Below are positions 34,765-43,959 of a stretch of DNA of 64,000 bases, piece after piece (positions within the stretch are counted from its first letter, which is position 1; every line of letters begins with the position of its first letter). The stretch comes from Dorea longicatena (GTDB taxonomy: Bacteria; Bacillota; Clostridia; Lachnospirales; Lachnospiraceae): assembly GCF_025150085.1 (NCBI RefSeq), contig NZ_CP102280.1, positions 1,375,001-1,439,000 of the forward strand. The letters are read 5' to 3'. The notes beneath the pieces are model-generated. The model was given only the letters and a program-made list of their open reading frames with translations. It had not been told where the DNA came from and ran no database searches. The translations under genes and the position numbers were made by a program.

Positions 34765-34801
34765 AAAAAATGATTATGGAATCCCCATAATCATTTTTTT
34801 T
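34765..34801 (+). terminator. Intrinsic terminator after ilvA
   Basis: AAAAAATGATTATGG / CCATAATCATTTTTT hairpin with a run of eight T; ends the plsX-ilvA operon. Confidence 0.9.
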
Positions 34802-34823
34802 GAATAAATATCCATAATAGAAC

Positions 34824-34852
34824 TTGACAACACATGTATTATTGTATACAAT
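34824..34852 (+). promoter_or_regulatory. Promoter with GntR-type palindrome on the -10 box
   Basis: TTGACA (34824-34829), 17-bp spacer, TACAAT (34847-34852). The perfect 12-bp palindrome ATTGTATACAAT (34841-34852) covers the -10 box and resembles FadR-subfamily GntR operators (GTATAC core). The GntR gene of the same operon is the obvious candidate ligand-controlled repressor (inference). Confidence 0.65.
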
Positions 34853-34913
34853 TATACATGTTGAATTTAGTACTTTACTACGAAAAAATATTTTAGAAAG
34901 CAGGCGATGGAAA

Positions 34914-36305
34914 ATGGAAAACAGGAAAGTATACCTGGATGATCATACAAATTTATTGCAACTGGAAGAGCACATGTACCCGTTGGTGGATGTGAAGACA
35001 CCGAATGTATTTCGTAATCTGTTCCATTATGACGAGATTCCGAAAATCGCATTCAATGACCGAATTGTTCCGCATTGTATGCCGGATGAGATCTGGATCA
35101 CAGATACAACATTCAGAGATGGCCAACAATCACGTGCCCCGTACAGTACTGAGCAGATCGTAACATTATATGATTATTTTCATCGTCTGGGTGGTCCGAA
35201 GGGAAAGATCAGACAGTGTGAATTCTTCCTCTATAGTAAAAAGGACAGAGACGCAGTCTACAAATGCATGGAAAAGGATTATAAATTCCCGGAGATAACA
35301 AGCTGGATCCGTGCGAGCAAGAAAGATTTCGAACTGGTGAAAGAGATCGGAATGAAAGAGACTGGTATTCTGGTAAGCTGTTCGGACTATCATATATTCT
35401 ATAAACTAAAGATGACAAGACGTGAGGCAATGGAACATTATCTGTCTATCGTAAGAGAATGTCTTGAGACAGGAATCAGCCCGAGATGTCATCTGGAAGA
35501 TATCACACGTTCCGACATCTATGGATTCGTCATTCCATTCTGTCTGGAACTTATGAAACTGATGGATGAGTATAAGATTCCGGTCAAGATCCGTGTCTGT
35601 GATACCATGGGATACGGGGTCAACTATCCGGGAGCTGTAATACCAAGATCTATTCCGGGAATCATCTATGGACTCAGAGTACATGCCGGTGTTCCAAGCG
35701 AACTGATCGAATTTCACGGACATAATGATTTCTATAAGGCAGTCAGCAATTCATCGACAGCATGGCTTTATGGTGCGTGCGGTGTGAACTGTTCACTTTT
35801 TGGAATCGGAGAGCGTACCGGTAATACACCACTGGAAGCGATGGTGTTCGAATATGCACAGCTTCGTGGCACACTGGATGGGATGGATACAACAGTTATC
35901 ACAGAGCTTGCAGATTATTATGAGAAAGAGATCGGATATCATATTCCTTCAAGAACACCTTTTGTTGGTAAGAACTTTAATGTAACAAGGGCTGGAATCC
36001 ATGCAGATGGTTTATTGAAGAATGAAGAGATCTACAACGTATTTGATACCGGAAAATTCCTGAACCGTCCTCCGCTTGTTGCAATATCTAACACATCCGG
36101 ACTTGCAGGTATTGCACACTGGATCAATACATATTTTAAGCTGCCGGAGGACAAGAAAGTAGATAAGAACTCAGAACTTGTAAGTTCTGTAAAAGAATGG
36201 GTAGATAAGCAGTATGAAGAAGGACGAGTAACCGTTCTTACAGACGATGAGTTGATCAGAGTTATCGACGAAAACTGTAAGAGAATTGGTGTGGAATTGA
36301 TATAG
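34914..36305 (+). CDS. Re-citrate synthase / isopropylmalate-homocitrate synthase family enzyme
   Basis: DRE-TIM metallolyase of 463 residues. The catalytic motif DTTFRDGQQSRAPY is near residue 63 and the metal-ligand motif EFHGHNDFYKAV near 268. It lacks the C-terminal leucine-feedback domain of LeuA. The following genes are a GntR regulator and isocitrate dehydrogenase, and no leucine genes are near. In clostridia without a normal (Si) citrate synthase, a relative of this type acts as Re-citrate synthase, making citrate from oxaloacetate and acetyl-CoA for glutamate synthesis; the context strongly favours that. Alternatives are homocitrate or citramalate synthase. ATG 34914 (MENRKVYLDD) is chosen; the upstream extension runs into the promoter. 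Confidence 0.75.
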   Translation: MENRKVYLDDHTNLLQLEEHMYPLVDVKTPNVFRNLFHYDEIPKIAFNDRIVPHCMPDEIWITDTTFRDGQQSRAPYSTEQIVTLYDYFHRLGGPKGKIRQCEFFLYSKKDRDAVYKCMEKDYKFPEITSWIRASKKDFELVKEIGMKETGILVSCSDYHIFYKLKMTRREAMEHYLSIVRECLETGISPRCHLEDITRSDIYGFVIPFCLELMKLMDEYKIPVKIRVCDTMGYGVNYPGAVIPRSIPGIIYGLRVHAGVPSELIEFHGHNDFYKAVSNSSTAWLYGACGVNCSLFGIGERTGNTPLEAMVFEYAQLRGTLDGMDTTVITELADYYEKEIGYHIPSRTPFVGKNFNVTRAGIHADGLLKNEEIYNVFDTGKFLNRPPLVAISNTSGLAGIAHWINTYFKLPEDKKVDKNSELVSSVKEWVDKQYEEGRVTVLTDDELIRVIDENCKRIGVELI

Positions 36306-36319
36306 CAGAGGTGTTTTTA

Positions 36320-36973
36320 ATGGAAGAATATCAGGACAGATCCTTACGAGGAAGAGTGTTCCGGCATCTGCGGGAAGATATTCTGAATGGGGTATATAAA
36401 AATCATGAAGAATTAAGGGAAGTAACAATCGGTGAAGAACTGGGGGTAAGCAGAACACCGGTAAGAGAAGCCTTAAGACAATTGGAGTTAGAAGGACTGG
36501 TTACGATCATTCCGAATAAAGGTGCGTATGTGACAGCCATTACCAGAAAAGATGTGAAAGATATCTATAAGATACGTTCGCAACTGGAAGGGCTGTGTGC
36601 CAACTGGGCAACGAAATATATTACGGATGCGCAGATTGAAGAACTGGAAGAAGTGATTCTTCTGTCAGAATTTCATTTGCATAAGAAAGGATCCGGACAG
36701 ATTGAACAGATGTCAGAAATGGATGGTAAGTTTCATAAGATATTGTATGAGGCATCCAACAGCAGGATCCTGGAACATGTATTAACAGATTTTCACAAGT
36801 ATGTACAGCTTGCCAGGACGATGTCTATTGAAGCACCGGAGCGTGCCGAGAAATCAATAGAAGAACACAGAGAAATCCTGGAAGCAATCAAGGCAAAAGA
36901 TGCGGCAAAAGCAGAACAGCTTGCAAATGAACATATATTACACGTGATGGAAAATCTGCATCTGGAAGAATAA
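36320..36973 (+). CDS. GntR-family transcriptional regulator with FCD domain
   Basis: The protein has 217 residues. The N-terminal winged helix (about 5-70) contains LREDILNGVY, VTIGEELGVSRTPVREALRQLELEGLV and PNKGAYV, classic for the FadR subfamily. The C-terminal all-helical FCD domain (about 78-210) has candidate metal-binding Asp/His residues in DGKFHKILYEAS and EEHREILEAI. ATG 36320 follows AGAGGTG. Located between the Re-citrate-synthase-like gene and icd, it probably controls both through the palindrome at 34841, with citrate or another organic acid as a likely effector (inference). Confidence 0.93.
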   Translation: MEEYQDRSLRGRVFRHLREDILNGVYKNHEELREVTIGEELGVSRTPVREALRQLELEGLVTIIPNKGAYVTAITRKDVKDIYKIRSQLEGLCANWATKYITDAQIEELEEVILLSEFHLHKKGSGQIEQMSEMDGKFHKILYEASNSRILEHVLTDFHKYVQLARTMSIEAPERAEKSIEEHREILEAIKAKDAAKAEQLANEHILHVMENLHLEE

Positions 36974-37012
36974 TAAAAGATGCCGCGAACAGATAGAAAG
37001 GAGACAAATACC

Positions 37013-38212
37013 ATGGCAAAAATTAAAATGACAACACCGATTGTAGAGATGGACGGAGACGAGATGACAAGAATTCTCTGGAAGATGATCAAAGAAGATC
37101 TTCTGGAGCCATATATTGAACTGAACACAGAATATTATGATCTGGGTCTGGAACATAGAAATGAGACAGATGATCAGGTAACAATCGATGCTGCTAATGC
37201 AACCAAGAAATATAAAGTTGCAGTAAAATGTGCAACAATCACACCGAATGCGGCACGTATGAAAGAGTACGATCTGAAAGAAATGTGGAGGAGTCCGAAC
37301 GGAACGATCCGTGCAATACTTGACGGAACTGTATTTCGTGCACCGATTGTTGTAAAAGGCATTGAGCCATGTGTAAAAAACTGGAAAAAACCAATCACTA
37401 TTGCAAGACATGCATATGGAGATGTATATAAAAATACAGAGATGAAGATTCCTGGACCTGGAAAAGTAGAACTGGTATACACGGCAGAAGACGGCACAGA
37501 GACCAGAGAACTGGTACACAACTATGCAGGACCGGGTGTTGCACAGGGAATGCATAACTTATGCGGATCTATTGAAAGCTTTGCGAGAAGCTGCTTTAAT
37601 TATGCATTGGATACAAAGCAGGATCTGTGGTTCGCAACAAAAGATACGATCTCTAAGAAGTATGACCATACATTCAAAGATATTTTCCAGGAAATCTTTG
37701 ACAAAGATTATGCCGAGAAGTTCAAAGAAGCCGGAATTACATATTTCTATACTTTGATCGATGATGCGGTTGCAAGAGTTATGAAATCAGAAGGCGGATA
37801 TATCTGGGCATGTAAGAACTATGACGGAGATGTAATGAGTGATATGGTTTCTTCCGCATTTGGTTCTCTTGCAATGATGACATCTGTTCTGGTATCACCG
37901 GATGGAAATTATGAATATGAGGCAGCTCATGGAACTGTACAACGTCATTATTACAAGCATCTGAAAGGGGAAGAGACTTCTACAAACTCTGTAGCTACAA
38001 TTTTTGCATGGACAGGTGCTCTTAGAAAACGTGGTGAGATGGATGGAAATGCCGAATTGGCAGCATTCGCAGATAAGCTTGAAAAAGCAACCATTGATAC
38101 CATTGAAGAAGGTAAGATGACGAAAGATTTGGCATTGATCACGACACTGGAAAATCCAACCGTATTGAACAGCGAAGGATTTATTAAGGCAATTGCTGAA
38201 AAATTAAAATAG
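37013..38212 (+). CDS. icd: NADP-dependent isocitrate dehydrogenase
   Basis: Oxidative decarboxylation of isocitrate to 2-oxoglutarate, feeding glutamate synthesis. The protein has 399 residues and belongs to the eukaryote-like subfamily II of homodimeric IDHs ([20 protein letters not shown] start, here [56 protein letters not shown]; the metal-binding region [17 protein letters not shown]; and [11 protein letters not shown]). ATG 37013 has AAAGGAGAC upstream. It is the third gene of the citrate branch; an aconitase gene is not in the window. Confidence 0.95.
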   Translation: MAKIKMTTPIVEMDGDEMTRILWKMIKEDLLEPYIELNTEYYDLGLEHRNETDDQVTIDAANATKKYKVAVKCATITPNAARMKEYDLKEMWRSPNGTIRAILDGTVFRAPIVVKGIEPCVKNWKKPITIARHAYGDVYKNTEMKIPGPGKVELVYTAEDGTETRELVHNYAGPGVAQGMHNLCGSIESFARSCFNYALDTKQDLWFATKDTISKKYDHTFKDIFQEIFDKDYAEKFKEAGITYFYTLIDDAVARVMKSEGGYIWACKNYDGDVMSDMVSSAFGSLAMMTSVLVSPDGNYEYEAAHGTVQRHYYKHLKGEETSTNSVATIFAWTGALRKRGEMDGNAELAAFADKLEKATIDTIEEGKMTKDLALITTLENPTVLNSEGFIKAIAEKLK

Positions 38213-38221
38213 ATAATATAT

Positions 38222-38260
38222 ATCTACAGGACCTGCCACCGGCAGTTCCTTACGAATGCA
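38222..38260 (-). repeat. Dispersed hairpin repeat, copy B
   Basis: Read on the minus strand: TGCATTCGTAAGGAA-CTGCC-GGT-GGCAG-GTCCTGTAGAT. The outer stem here is AGGA/TCCT where other copies have AGAA/TTCT, a compensatory base-pair change. It lies just past the terminator of the reverse-strand ABC-F gene. Confidence 0.65.
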
Positions 38261-38272
38261 TGGCAATATAAA

Positions 38273-38303
38273 AGCCCGCCCCAGAAGCTTTCTGGAGCGG
38301 GCT
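38273..38303. terminator. Bidirectional terminator between icd and ABC-F gene
   Basis: AGCCCGC.CCAGA / TCTGG.GCGGGCT hairpin with A-run on the left (T-run for the minus strand). Confidence 0.85.
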
Positions 38304-38324
38304 AAAAAGTTGCAAATCAGGCGT

Positions 38325-40259
38325 TTAAGCGTCTTCTGCTAATTCCTCCCATTTCATGTATAATTCTTCTAATTCTTCCGCTATTGCGGCTTTTTCTTTT
38401 GCAAGTTCCTGGCATTTTACAGAGTTGGTGAAGATATCTTCCTGAATCATCAGGGCATCGATCTCACTATCACGGTCTTCCAGTTCGCCGATACGTTCTT
38501 CAGTCTTTTTAAGCTCATTCTGACGTTTGCGAAGTCTTGCCTGGGCTTCCTTTTGCTCCTGCCAGCTGAGTTTTGACTCGGATACATTCTTGTCTGTACT
38601 GTTATCTGAAACGGATGAAGGTGTAGAGGCTTCTCCGGCATATGCAGTAGTGAGTTCTTCTTTTTTCTCCAGATAATAGTCATAATTTCCGATATAATTT
38701 ACAAATGTATGATTGACAAGATCCAGAATCCGTGATGCAGTTTGATTAATGAAATAACGGTCATGAGAGACATAAAGTACAGTACCGGTATAATCATTCA
38801 AAGCATTCTCAAGGATTTCTTTGGATGCGATGTCCAAATGGTTGGTCGGCTCGTCGAGGATCAGGAAATTTGCTTCAGAGAGCATCAGTTTCGCAAGAGA
38901 TACACGTCCGCGTTCCCCACCGCTCAAAGAACTGATCTGTTTGAAGACATCATCACCGGTAAAAAGAAATGCTGCAAGCACATTCCGGATTTCCGTATTC
39001 GTAAGAGTCGGATAATCATCGGAAATCTCGTCAAAAATTGTTTTTTCCATATGAAGGACATGATGTTCCTGATCGTAGTAGCCAATCTTAACATTGGAGC
39101 CAAGTGTATAAGTACCGGAATCAGCAGATACCACTCGGTTTAAGATCTTAAGAAGCGTAGTCTTTCCTGTTCCGTTATCACCGATTACTGCGACATGTTC
39201 ACCACGTTTGATCTCGAGATTAACGTCTGTAAAAAGTTCCTGTCCGGGGAAAGATTTGCTTAAATGTTCAATAGTCAGAACATCATTGCCACTTACACAG
39301 GATGGTTCCAGTTTCAGATGTATATCTGTATTAACTTCTATCGGTTTTTCGATGGTCTGCATTTTTTCCAACATCTTTTCGCGGCTTTCGGCACGTTTGA
39401 TGGATTTTTCGCGGTTGAAAGAACGAAGCTTTTCGATAACCGCTTCCTGATGCTTGATTTCCTGCTGCTGGTTAAGATATTCCTTCAGGCGTATGTCGCG
39501 AAGCTGCTGCTTCTTTGCTGCATAGTCGCTGTAATTTCCCATATAAGTACGAAGTTCTCCAAGCTCGATTTCAAGAACTTTAGTGACAACTTTGTTCAAA
39601 AAATAACGGTCATGAGACACGATCAGCACAGCTCCCTGATAGTTTAGAAGATAGGTTTCAAGCCATGCAATTGAATTCAGATCCAGATGGTTGGTTGGCT
39701 CATCAAGAAGCAAAATGTCTGGTTTCGTTAACAGAAGCTTGCCGAGAGATACACGGGTTTTCTGTCCTCCGGAGAGAGTGTCGACGGGTTTGGTGAAATC
39801 ATTTTCCGTAAATCCAAGTCCCTTTAACACACCGGTGATCTCACTTTCACAAGAATAGCCATTCTCACGTTCGAAAGCGGCCGTAAGGCGGTTGTAAGTT
39901 TCCAGACGGTCGTTCAAGGCGTCGCCGGAGAGATGCTTAAGTTCCATCTCGATCTCGCGGATACGGCGCTCCATAGCGATTATATCGGCCTTTGCGGTGC
40001 GGACTTCTTCGTAGATCGTATTACCGCTTTGCATCTCTTGATGCTGGGCAAGATAGCCAAGTGTCTTACCTTTTGTCAGGATGACGTTGCCGTCATCCGG
40101 GGCTGATTCGCCTACAATCATTTTGAGCAGAGTGGACTTACCGGCACCGTTCGGTCCGACAAGAGCTGCTTTTTCGTGATCTTCTATATGGAAGGATCCA
40201 TCTCTGACGATGAGGTGTTCACCGAAAGATTTCTGGATCCCGTGACATGCTAATATCAT
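38325..40259 (-). CDS. ABC-F family ATPase (YdiF-like)
   Basis: The protein has 644 residues: two ABC domains in one chain without membrane segments, the ABC-F layout of ribosome-acting ATPases. First domain: Walker A GPNGAGKST (about 36), signature LSGGQKTRVSLG, Walker B LLLDEPTNHLD (about 190). Second: GDNGTGKTT (about 355), LSGGERGRVSLAK, FLILDEPTNHLD. Between them is a charged linker (KQQLRDIRLKEYLNQQQEIK, about 248-310), the P-site tRNA interaction motif. The last 80 residues form an acidic coiled coil. It is probably a housekeeping translation factor; antibiotic protection cannot be excluded. GGAGGAAATA precedes ATG. Confidence 0.93.
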   Translation of the reverse strand: MILACHGIQKSFGEHLIVRDGSFHIEDHEKAALVGPNGAGKSTLLKMIVGESAPDDGNVILTKGKTLGYLAQHQEMQSGNTIYEEVRTAKADIIAMERRIREIEMELKHLSGDALNDRLETYNRLTAAFERENGYSCESEITGVLKGLGFTENDFTKPVDTLSGGQKTRVSLGKLLLTKPDILLLDEPTNHLDLNSIAWLETYLLNYQGAVLIVSHDRYFLNKVVTKVLEIELGELRTYMGNYSDYAAKKQQLRDIRLKEYLNQQQEIKHQEAVIEKLRSFNREKSIKRAESREKMLEKMQTIEKPIEVNTDIHLKLEPSCVSGNDVLTIEHLSKSFPGQELFTDVNLEIKRGEHVAVIGDNGTGKTTLLKILNRVVSADSGTYTLGSNVKIGYYDQEHHVLHMEKTIFDEISDDYPTLTNTEIRNVLAAFLFTGDDVFKQISSLSGGERGRVSLAKLMLSEANFLILDEPTNHLDIASKEILENALNDYTGTVLYVSHDRYFINQTASRILDLVNHTFVNYIGNYDYYLEKKEELTTAYAGEASTPSSVSDNSTDKNVSESKLSWQEQKEAQARLRKRQNELKKTEERIGELEDRDSEIDALMIQEDIFTNSVKCQELAKEKAAIAEELEELYMKWEELAEDA

Positions 40260-40363
40260 ATATTTCCTCCTGAGTTATGGATAATTGATACGTTGGTATT
40301 CTCAAAATGCATTTACACATGCTACTTTATTATAACGGAAATTGCATAAAATTCAACAATAGT

Positions 40364-40392
40364 TTGACAATAATCTTTCAATTTTATATAAT
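40364..40392 (+). promoter_or_regulatory. Sigma-A promoter for rex
   Basis: TTGACA (40364-40369), 17-bp spacer, TATAAT (40387-40392): perfect consensus boxes. Confidence 0.85.
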
Positions 40393-40424
40393 TATTTTAG
40401 ACTATGATTGGAAGGGTGAAAACA

Positions 40425-41066
40425 TTGGAAGAAAGAGAGATTTCTCGTGCGGTCATAAGAAGATTGCCGAGGTATTACAGATATTTGGGCGAACTGTTGG
40501 AAAATGGTGTAGAGCGGATTTCTTCGAACGATCTGAGTAAGCGGATGAAAGTAACAGCATCCCAGATCCGTCAGGATCTTAATAATTTCGGAGGATTCGG
40601 ACAACAGGGATACGGTTATAATGTTAAGTATTTATACACAGAGATTGGAAAGATATTAGGATTGGAAGAAGACCACAATATTATTATCATTGGTGCAGGT
40701 AATCTTGGGCAGGCACTGGCTAATTATGCAGCCTTCGAGAACCGTGGATTCATTCTGAAAGGAATCTTTGATGTGAATCCAAGACTTCAGGGAGTATCCA
40801 TCCGTGGAGTTCCGATCCGTATGATGGATGATCTGAAAACGTTCGTTCAGAATAATGAGATTGATATTGCAGTTCTGACGATTCCGAAAGAGAAAGCAAT
40901 TGAAGTTGCGAATATGCTGGTTGAGAACGGAGTACGTGCGATCTGGAACTTTGCACATACAGATTTGAACCTTCCGGATAATGTTGTTGTTGAGAATGTG
41001 CATCTGTCAGAAAGTCTGATGCAGTTGTCATACAATATCAGTCGTTACAAAGAGGACCATAAATAA
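40425..41066 (+). CDS. rex: Redox-sensing transcriptional repressor Rex
   Basis: Senses NADH/NAD+ and represses fermentation genes. About 213 residues: a winged helix (ISRAVIRRLPRYYRYL at the start; VTASQIRQDLNNFGGFGQQGYGY) and a Rossmann domain (IIIIGAGNLGQALANYAAF, about 85), with a C-terminal swapped helix. GGAAGGGTG sits 6 nt upstream of TTG 40425 (giving MEEREISRAVI), whereas the ATG at 40404 has no ribosome site; hence the TTG choice. A GTTAA-NNNN-TTAAC site, the clostridial Rex consensus, occurs at 51240 in this window. Confidence 0.95.
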   Translation: MEEREISRAVIRRLPRYYRYLGELLENGVERISSNDLSKRMKVTASQIRQDLNNFGGFGQQGYGYNVKYLYTEIGKILGLEEDHNIIIIGAGNLGQALANYAAFENRGFILKGIFDVNPRLQGVSIRGVPIRMMDDLKTFVQNNEIDIAVLTIPKEKAIEVANMLVENGVRAIWNFAHTDLNLPDNVVVENVHLSESLMQLSYNISRYKEDHK

Positions 41067-41167
41067 ACTATAATACAAGAAAGCGTGTAGGAGTAGTCTG
41101 GAATACGGACATATTTTTACACGTTCTTTTGTTGCAGAGATATATCTGATGGGAGATGAATGAATAT

Positions 41168-42670
41168 ATGAAACTTCTGGTTAATGCTGCGCAGATGAAG
41201 GCTGCCGATCAGTACACGATTCAGGAACTGGGCATCGCATCACTAGAATTAATGGAGTGTGCGGCAAATGCCTGTGTACAGACGATGCAAAGTGAGAATC
41301 TGGATCTTTCTTCTGTCTGTGTGGTATGTGGATCAGGAAATAATGGCGGAGATGGATTTGCCATCGCCAGGATCTTGAAGAATATGGGGTGTCCTGTGGA
41401 TACTTATCTGGTCGGCAATCCAGAGCATTGTACACCGGAGACACGGGAACAGATAAGACGTCTTAAAGAATGTGGTGGTAAGATCACAGAAGATATCCCG
41501 CAGGATAACAGCTACAGCATAGTGATAGATGCCGTGTTCGGAGTCGGACTGAGCCGTAAGATTGAAGGTACATATCGTCAGGTGATTGAACGTATGAATC
41601 AGATGCAGGGTACAAAATTTGCAGTAGATATCCCATCAGGACTTTCAGCCTCTACGGGATGTGTGCTTGGTTGTGCATTCCACGCAGATGATACAGTGAC
41701 ATTCGAGGTGAAAAAGATCGGCCTTGAACTGGCGCAGGGCAGAGCATATGCAGGAAGAGTAACAGTAGCAGAGATTGGCATTTCGCATGAGCCGTTATTA
41801 CAGGATGCAGATGTGATCCATTCTTTTGAAAGAGAAGAATATCGTAGAATGCTTCCGGAAAGACCGGAAGATTCTAATAAGGGAAGTTATGGAAGGCTTC
41901 TTGTGATCGCTGGAAGTAAGGGTATGGCAGGTGCGGCATATCTGAATGCCCATGCGGCTTATATGACAGGAGCCGGGCTTGTCAGAATCTATACACCAAA
42001 GGACAACCGCGAGATATTGCAGACACTTCTGCCGGAAGCGATCATAACGGCTTATGATGAATTTAATAAAGAAGAAGTACTAAAGCTTCTTAAGTGGGCA
42101 GACGGTGTGTGTATTGGTTCCGGCATTGGAAGAAGTACAACATCGGAGAAGTTATTGCGGACGGTTATAGAGTACGTGGATGTTCCATGCCTGATCGATG
42201 CAGATGGGTTAAATCTTCTGTCAGATAACAAAGATCTTCTTGATCGGCTGGCAGACCGGAAGTTCATATTTACGCCGCATATGAAAGAGATGTCTAGACT
42301 TACAGGCATCCCTGTGGAAGATCTTAGAGAAGACCGGATACAGATCCTGAAGAAATTCGCTGACGGATATCAGGTAACCTGTGTATTAAAAGATTCCAGA
42401 ACACTGATCGCAGATAAGGCAAATGAAATCTGCCTGAATCTTACCGGGAACAGTGCGATGGCAAAAGCCGGTTCGGGAGATGTGCTGGCCGGTGTGATCG
42501 CAGGCTTTATGGTGCAGGAAAAAGATACGAAAAAAGCAGCCAGATTAGGTACATATGTACATGGTTTGGCCGGTGACCTTGCAAAATTTGAAAAAGGCGT
42601 ATATAGTGTAATGGCAAGAGATCTGATAGAATATATCAGTAAAGCATTAATGAAACTGGAGGATGAATAG
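41168..42670 (+). CDS. nnrD/nnrE fusion: Bifunctional NAD(P)H-hydrate epimerase / ADP-dependent NAD(P)H-hydrate dehydratase
   Basis: Repairs hydrated NADH/NADPH. The protein has about 500 residues. The N-terminal YjeF epimerase domain (about 1-205) has VVCGSGNNGGDGFAIARIL and VIDAVFGVGLSRKIEG. The C-terminal ribokinase-like dehydratase domain (about 220-500) has GSYGRLLVIAGSKGMAGAAYL and NSAMAKAGSGDVLAGVIAGF. ATG 41168 is preferred to 41156, whose codon abuts the GGGAG. It is two bases from alr, so coupled. Confidence 0.95.
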   Translation: MKLLVNAAQMKAADQYTIQELGIASLELMECAANACVQTMQSENLDLSSVCVVCGSGNNGGDGFAIARILKNMGCPVDTYLVGNPEHCTPETREQIRRLKECGGKITEDIPQDNSYSIVIDAVFGVGLSRKIEGTYRQVIERMNQMQGTKFAVDIPSGLSASTGCVLGCAFHADDTVTFEVKKIGLELAQGRAYAGRVTVAEIGISHEPLLQDADVIHSFEREEYRRMLPERPEDSNKGSYGRLLVIAGSKGMAGAAYLNAHAAYMTGAGLVRIYTPKDNREILQTLLPEAIITAYDEFNKEEVLKLLKWADGVCIGSGIGRSTTSEKLLRTVIEYVDVPCLIDADGLNLLSDNKDLLDRLADRKFIFTPHMKEMSRLTGIPVEDLREDRIQILKKFADGYQVTCVLKDSRTLIADKANEICLNLTGNSAMAKAGSGDVLAGVIAGFMVQEKDTKKAARLGTYVHGLAGDLAKFEKGVYSVMARDLIEYISKALMKLEDE

Positions 42671-42672
42671 CA

Positions 42673-43836
42673 GTGAAACATTATACAAGAGTTTTAGCCA
42701 GAGTCGATTTAGATGCGGTTGAATATAATATAGAGATGATGAAGAAAAATATTCAGAAAGATACACAGATGATGGCAGTCATCAAGATGGATGGTTATGG
42801 ACATGGTGCCGTTCAGATTGCAAAGCTTCTGGAACCCAAGGATTATATCTGGGGTTATGCAGTAGCTACGCTGGATGAAGCTATTTTATTAAAAGATGCA
42901 TGTTTGAAGAAACCGGTATTGGTTCTTGGATGCATTTTCCCGGATCAGTGGGATACGATGATCCGCAATGAAGTACGTATGACTGTCTATAGTTATGAGA
43001 TGGCAAAAGAAGTGTCAGAGCTTGCAGAAGCCATGGGCTGTAAAGTCTATGTACATATTAAGCTTGACACTGGAATGGCAAGACTGGGATTCCAGATTAC
43101 AGAAGAGAATGCCGAAGAAATCGCAAAGATCAGTAAACTGCCGAACCTGGTAATGGAAGGAATGTTTACACATTTTTCCAAGTCTGATGAAGCAGATAAG
43201 ACATTTACCAATGAGCAGCTTGATAAATATCTCTGGATGAAAGAAGAACTGAAAAAAAGAGGTGTTACGTTCCAGTATTATCATTGCTCCAACAGCGCAG
43301 GTATCATTGATCTGAAAGAAGCGAATATGGATATTGTACGTGCGGGTATCACTACATATGGCATGTATCCGTCAGATGAAGTAGAGAAAGAACGGGTTCC
43401 GTTAAAACCGGCAATGGAACTTATCAGTCATGTTGCCCATGTAAAATGGCTGACAGAAGGAAAGCCTGTAAGCTATGGCGGAACGTATGTTACAACCCGT
43501 CCGACAAAAGTGGCGACGATTCCGGTCGGTTATGGAGACGGATATCCAAGAAGTCTGTCTAATAAAGGATATGTGCTGATCCATGGGCAGAAAGCACCGA
43601 TCATCGGACGTGTATGTATGGATCAGTTCATGGTTGATGTGACAGCTATCGAGGACGTGGAATTCGGAGATAAAGTTGTAATATTCGGACGTGACGGAAA
43701 GGAGTTCCTGTCAGTTGATACGCTGGGAGAACTTTCCGGAAGATTTAATTATGAATTCGTGTGTGTATTGAACAAACGTATTCCAAGAGAATATATCCGC
43801 CACGGAGAAGTCGTAGAACAGGTAGACAGTTTTTAA
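42673..43836 (+). CDS. alr: Alanine racemase
   Basis: PLP enzyme supplying D-alanine for peptidoglycan. The protein has 387 residues starting at GTG. The PLP lysine is Lys38 in AVIKMDGYGHG; the opposite-face catalytic Tyr is in GKPVSYGGTYVT (about 260); GDGYPRSLSNKGYVLI and GRVCMDQFMVDVT (about 285-320) are classical. It follows nnrDE by two bases and precedes mazF, an arrangement seen in many Firmicutes. Confidence 0.97.
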   Translation: MKHYTRVLARVDLDAVEYNIEMMKKNIQKDTQMMAVIKMDGYGHGAVQIAKLLEPKDYIWGYAVATLDEAILLKDACLKKPVLVLGCIFPDQWDTMIRNEVRMTVYSYEMAKEVSELAEAMGCKVYVHIKLDTGMARLGFQITEENAEEIAKISKLPNLVMEGMFTHFSKSDEADKTFTNEQLDKYLWMKEELKKRGVTFQYYHCSNSAGIIDLKEANMDIVRAGITTYGMYPSDEVEKERVPLKPAMELISHVAHVKWLTEGKPVSYGGTYVTTRPTKVATIPVGYGDGYPRSLSNKGYVLIHGQKAPIIGRVCMDQFMVDVTAIEDVEFGDKVVIFGRDGKEFLSVDTLGELSGRFNYEFVCVLNKRIPREYIRHGEVVEQVDSF

Positions 43837-43842
43837 TTGCCG

Positions 43843-43882
43843 TGCATTCGTACAGAAGCTGCCGGTGGCAGGTTCTGTAGAT
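43843..43882 (+). repeat. Dispersed hairpin repeat, copy C
   Basis: Best-paired copy: TACAGAA-g-CTGCC-GGT-GGCAG-g-TTCTGTA, 12 bp with one G/G mismatch, preceded by TGCATTCG. It lies between alr and mazF, so it would be in the mRNA of both if co-transcribed. Confidence 0.7.
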
Positions 43883-43959
43883 ATCGTAAAACTTTGCAGA
43901 ATACATCTGAGAAAAAAGGAAATACTTAGTATATCTTAAGAATCGGAGTGTGAAGCAAA

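Noticed and set aside
34824..34913. N-terminal extension of the Re-citrate-synthase-like gene from base 34824
   Set aside because: It would translate the promoter and operator; the conserved start with ATG is at 34914.
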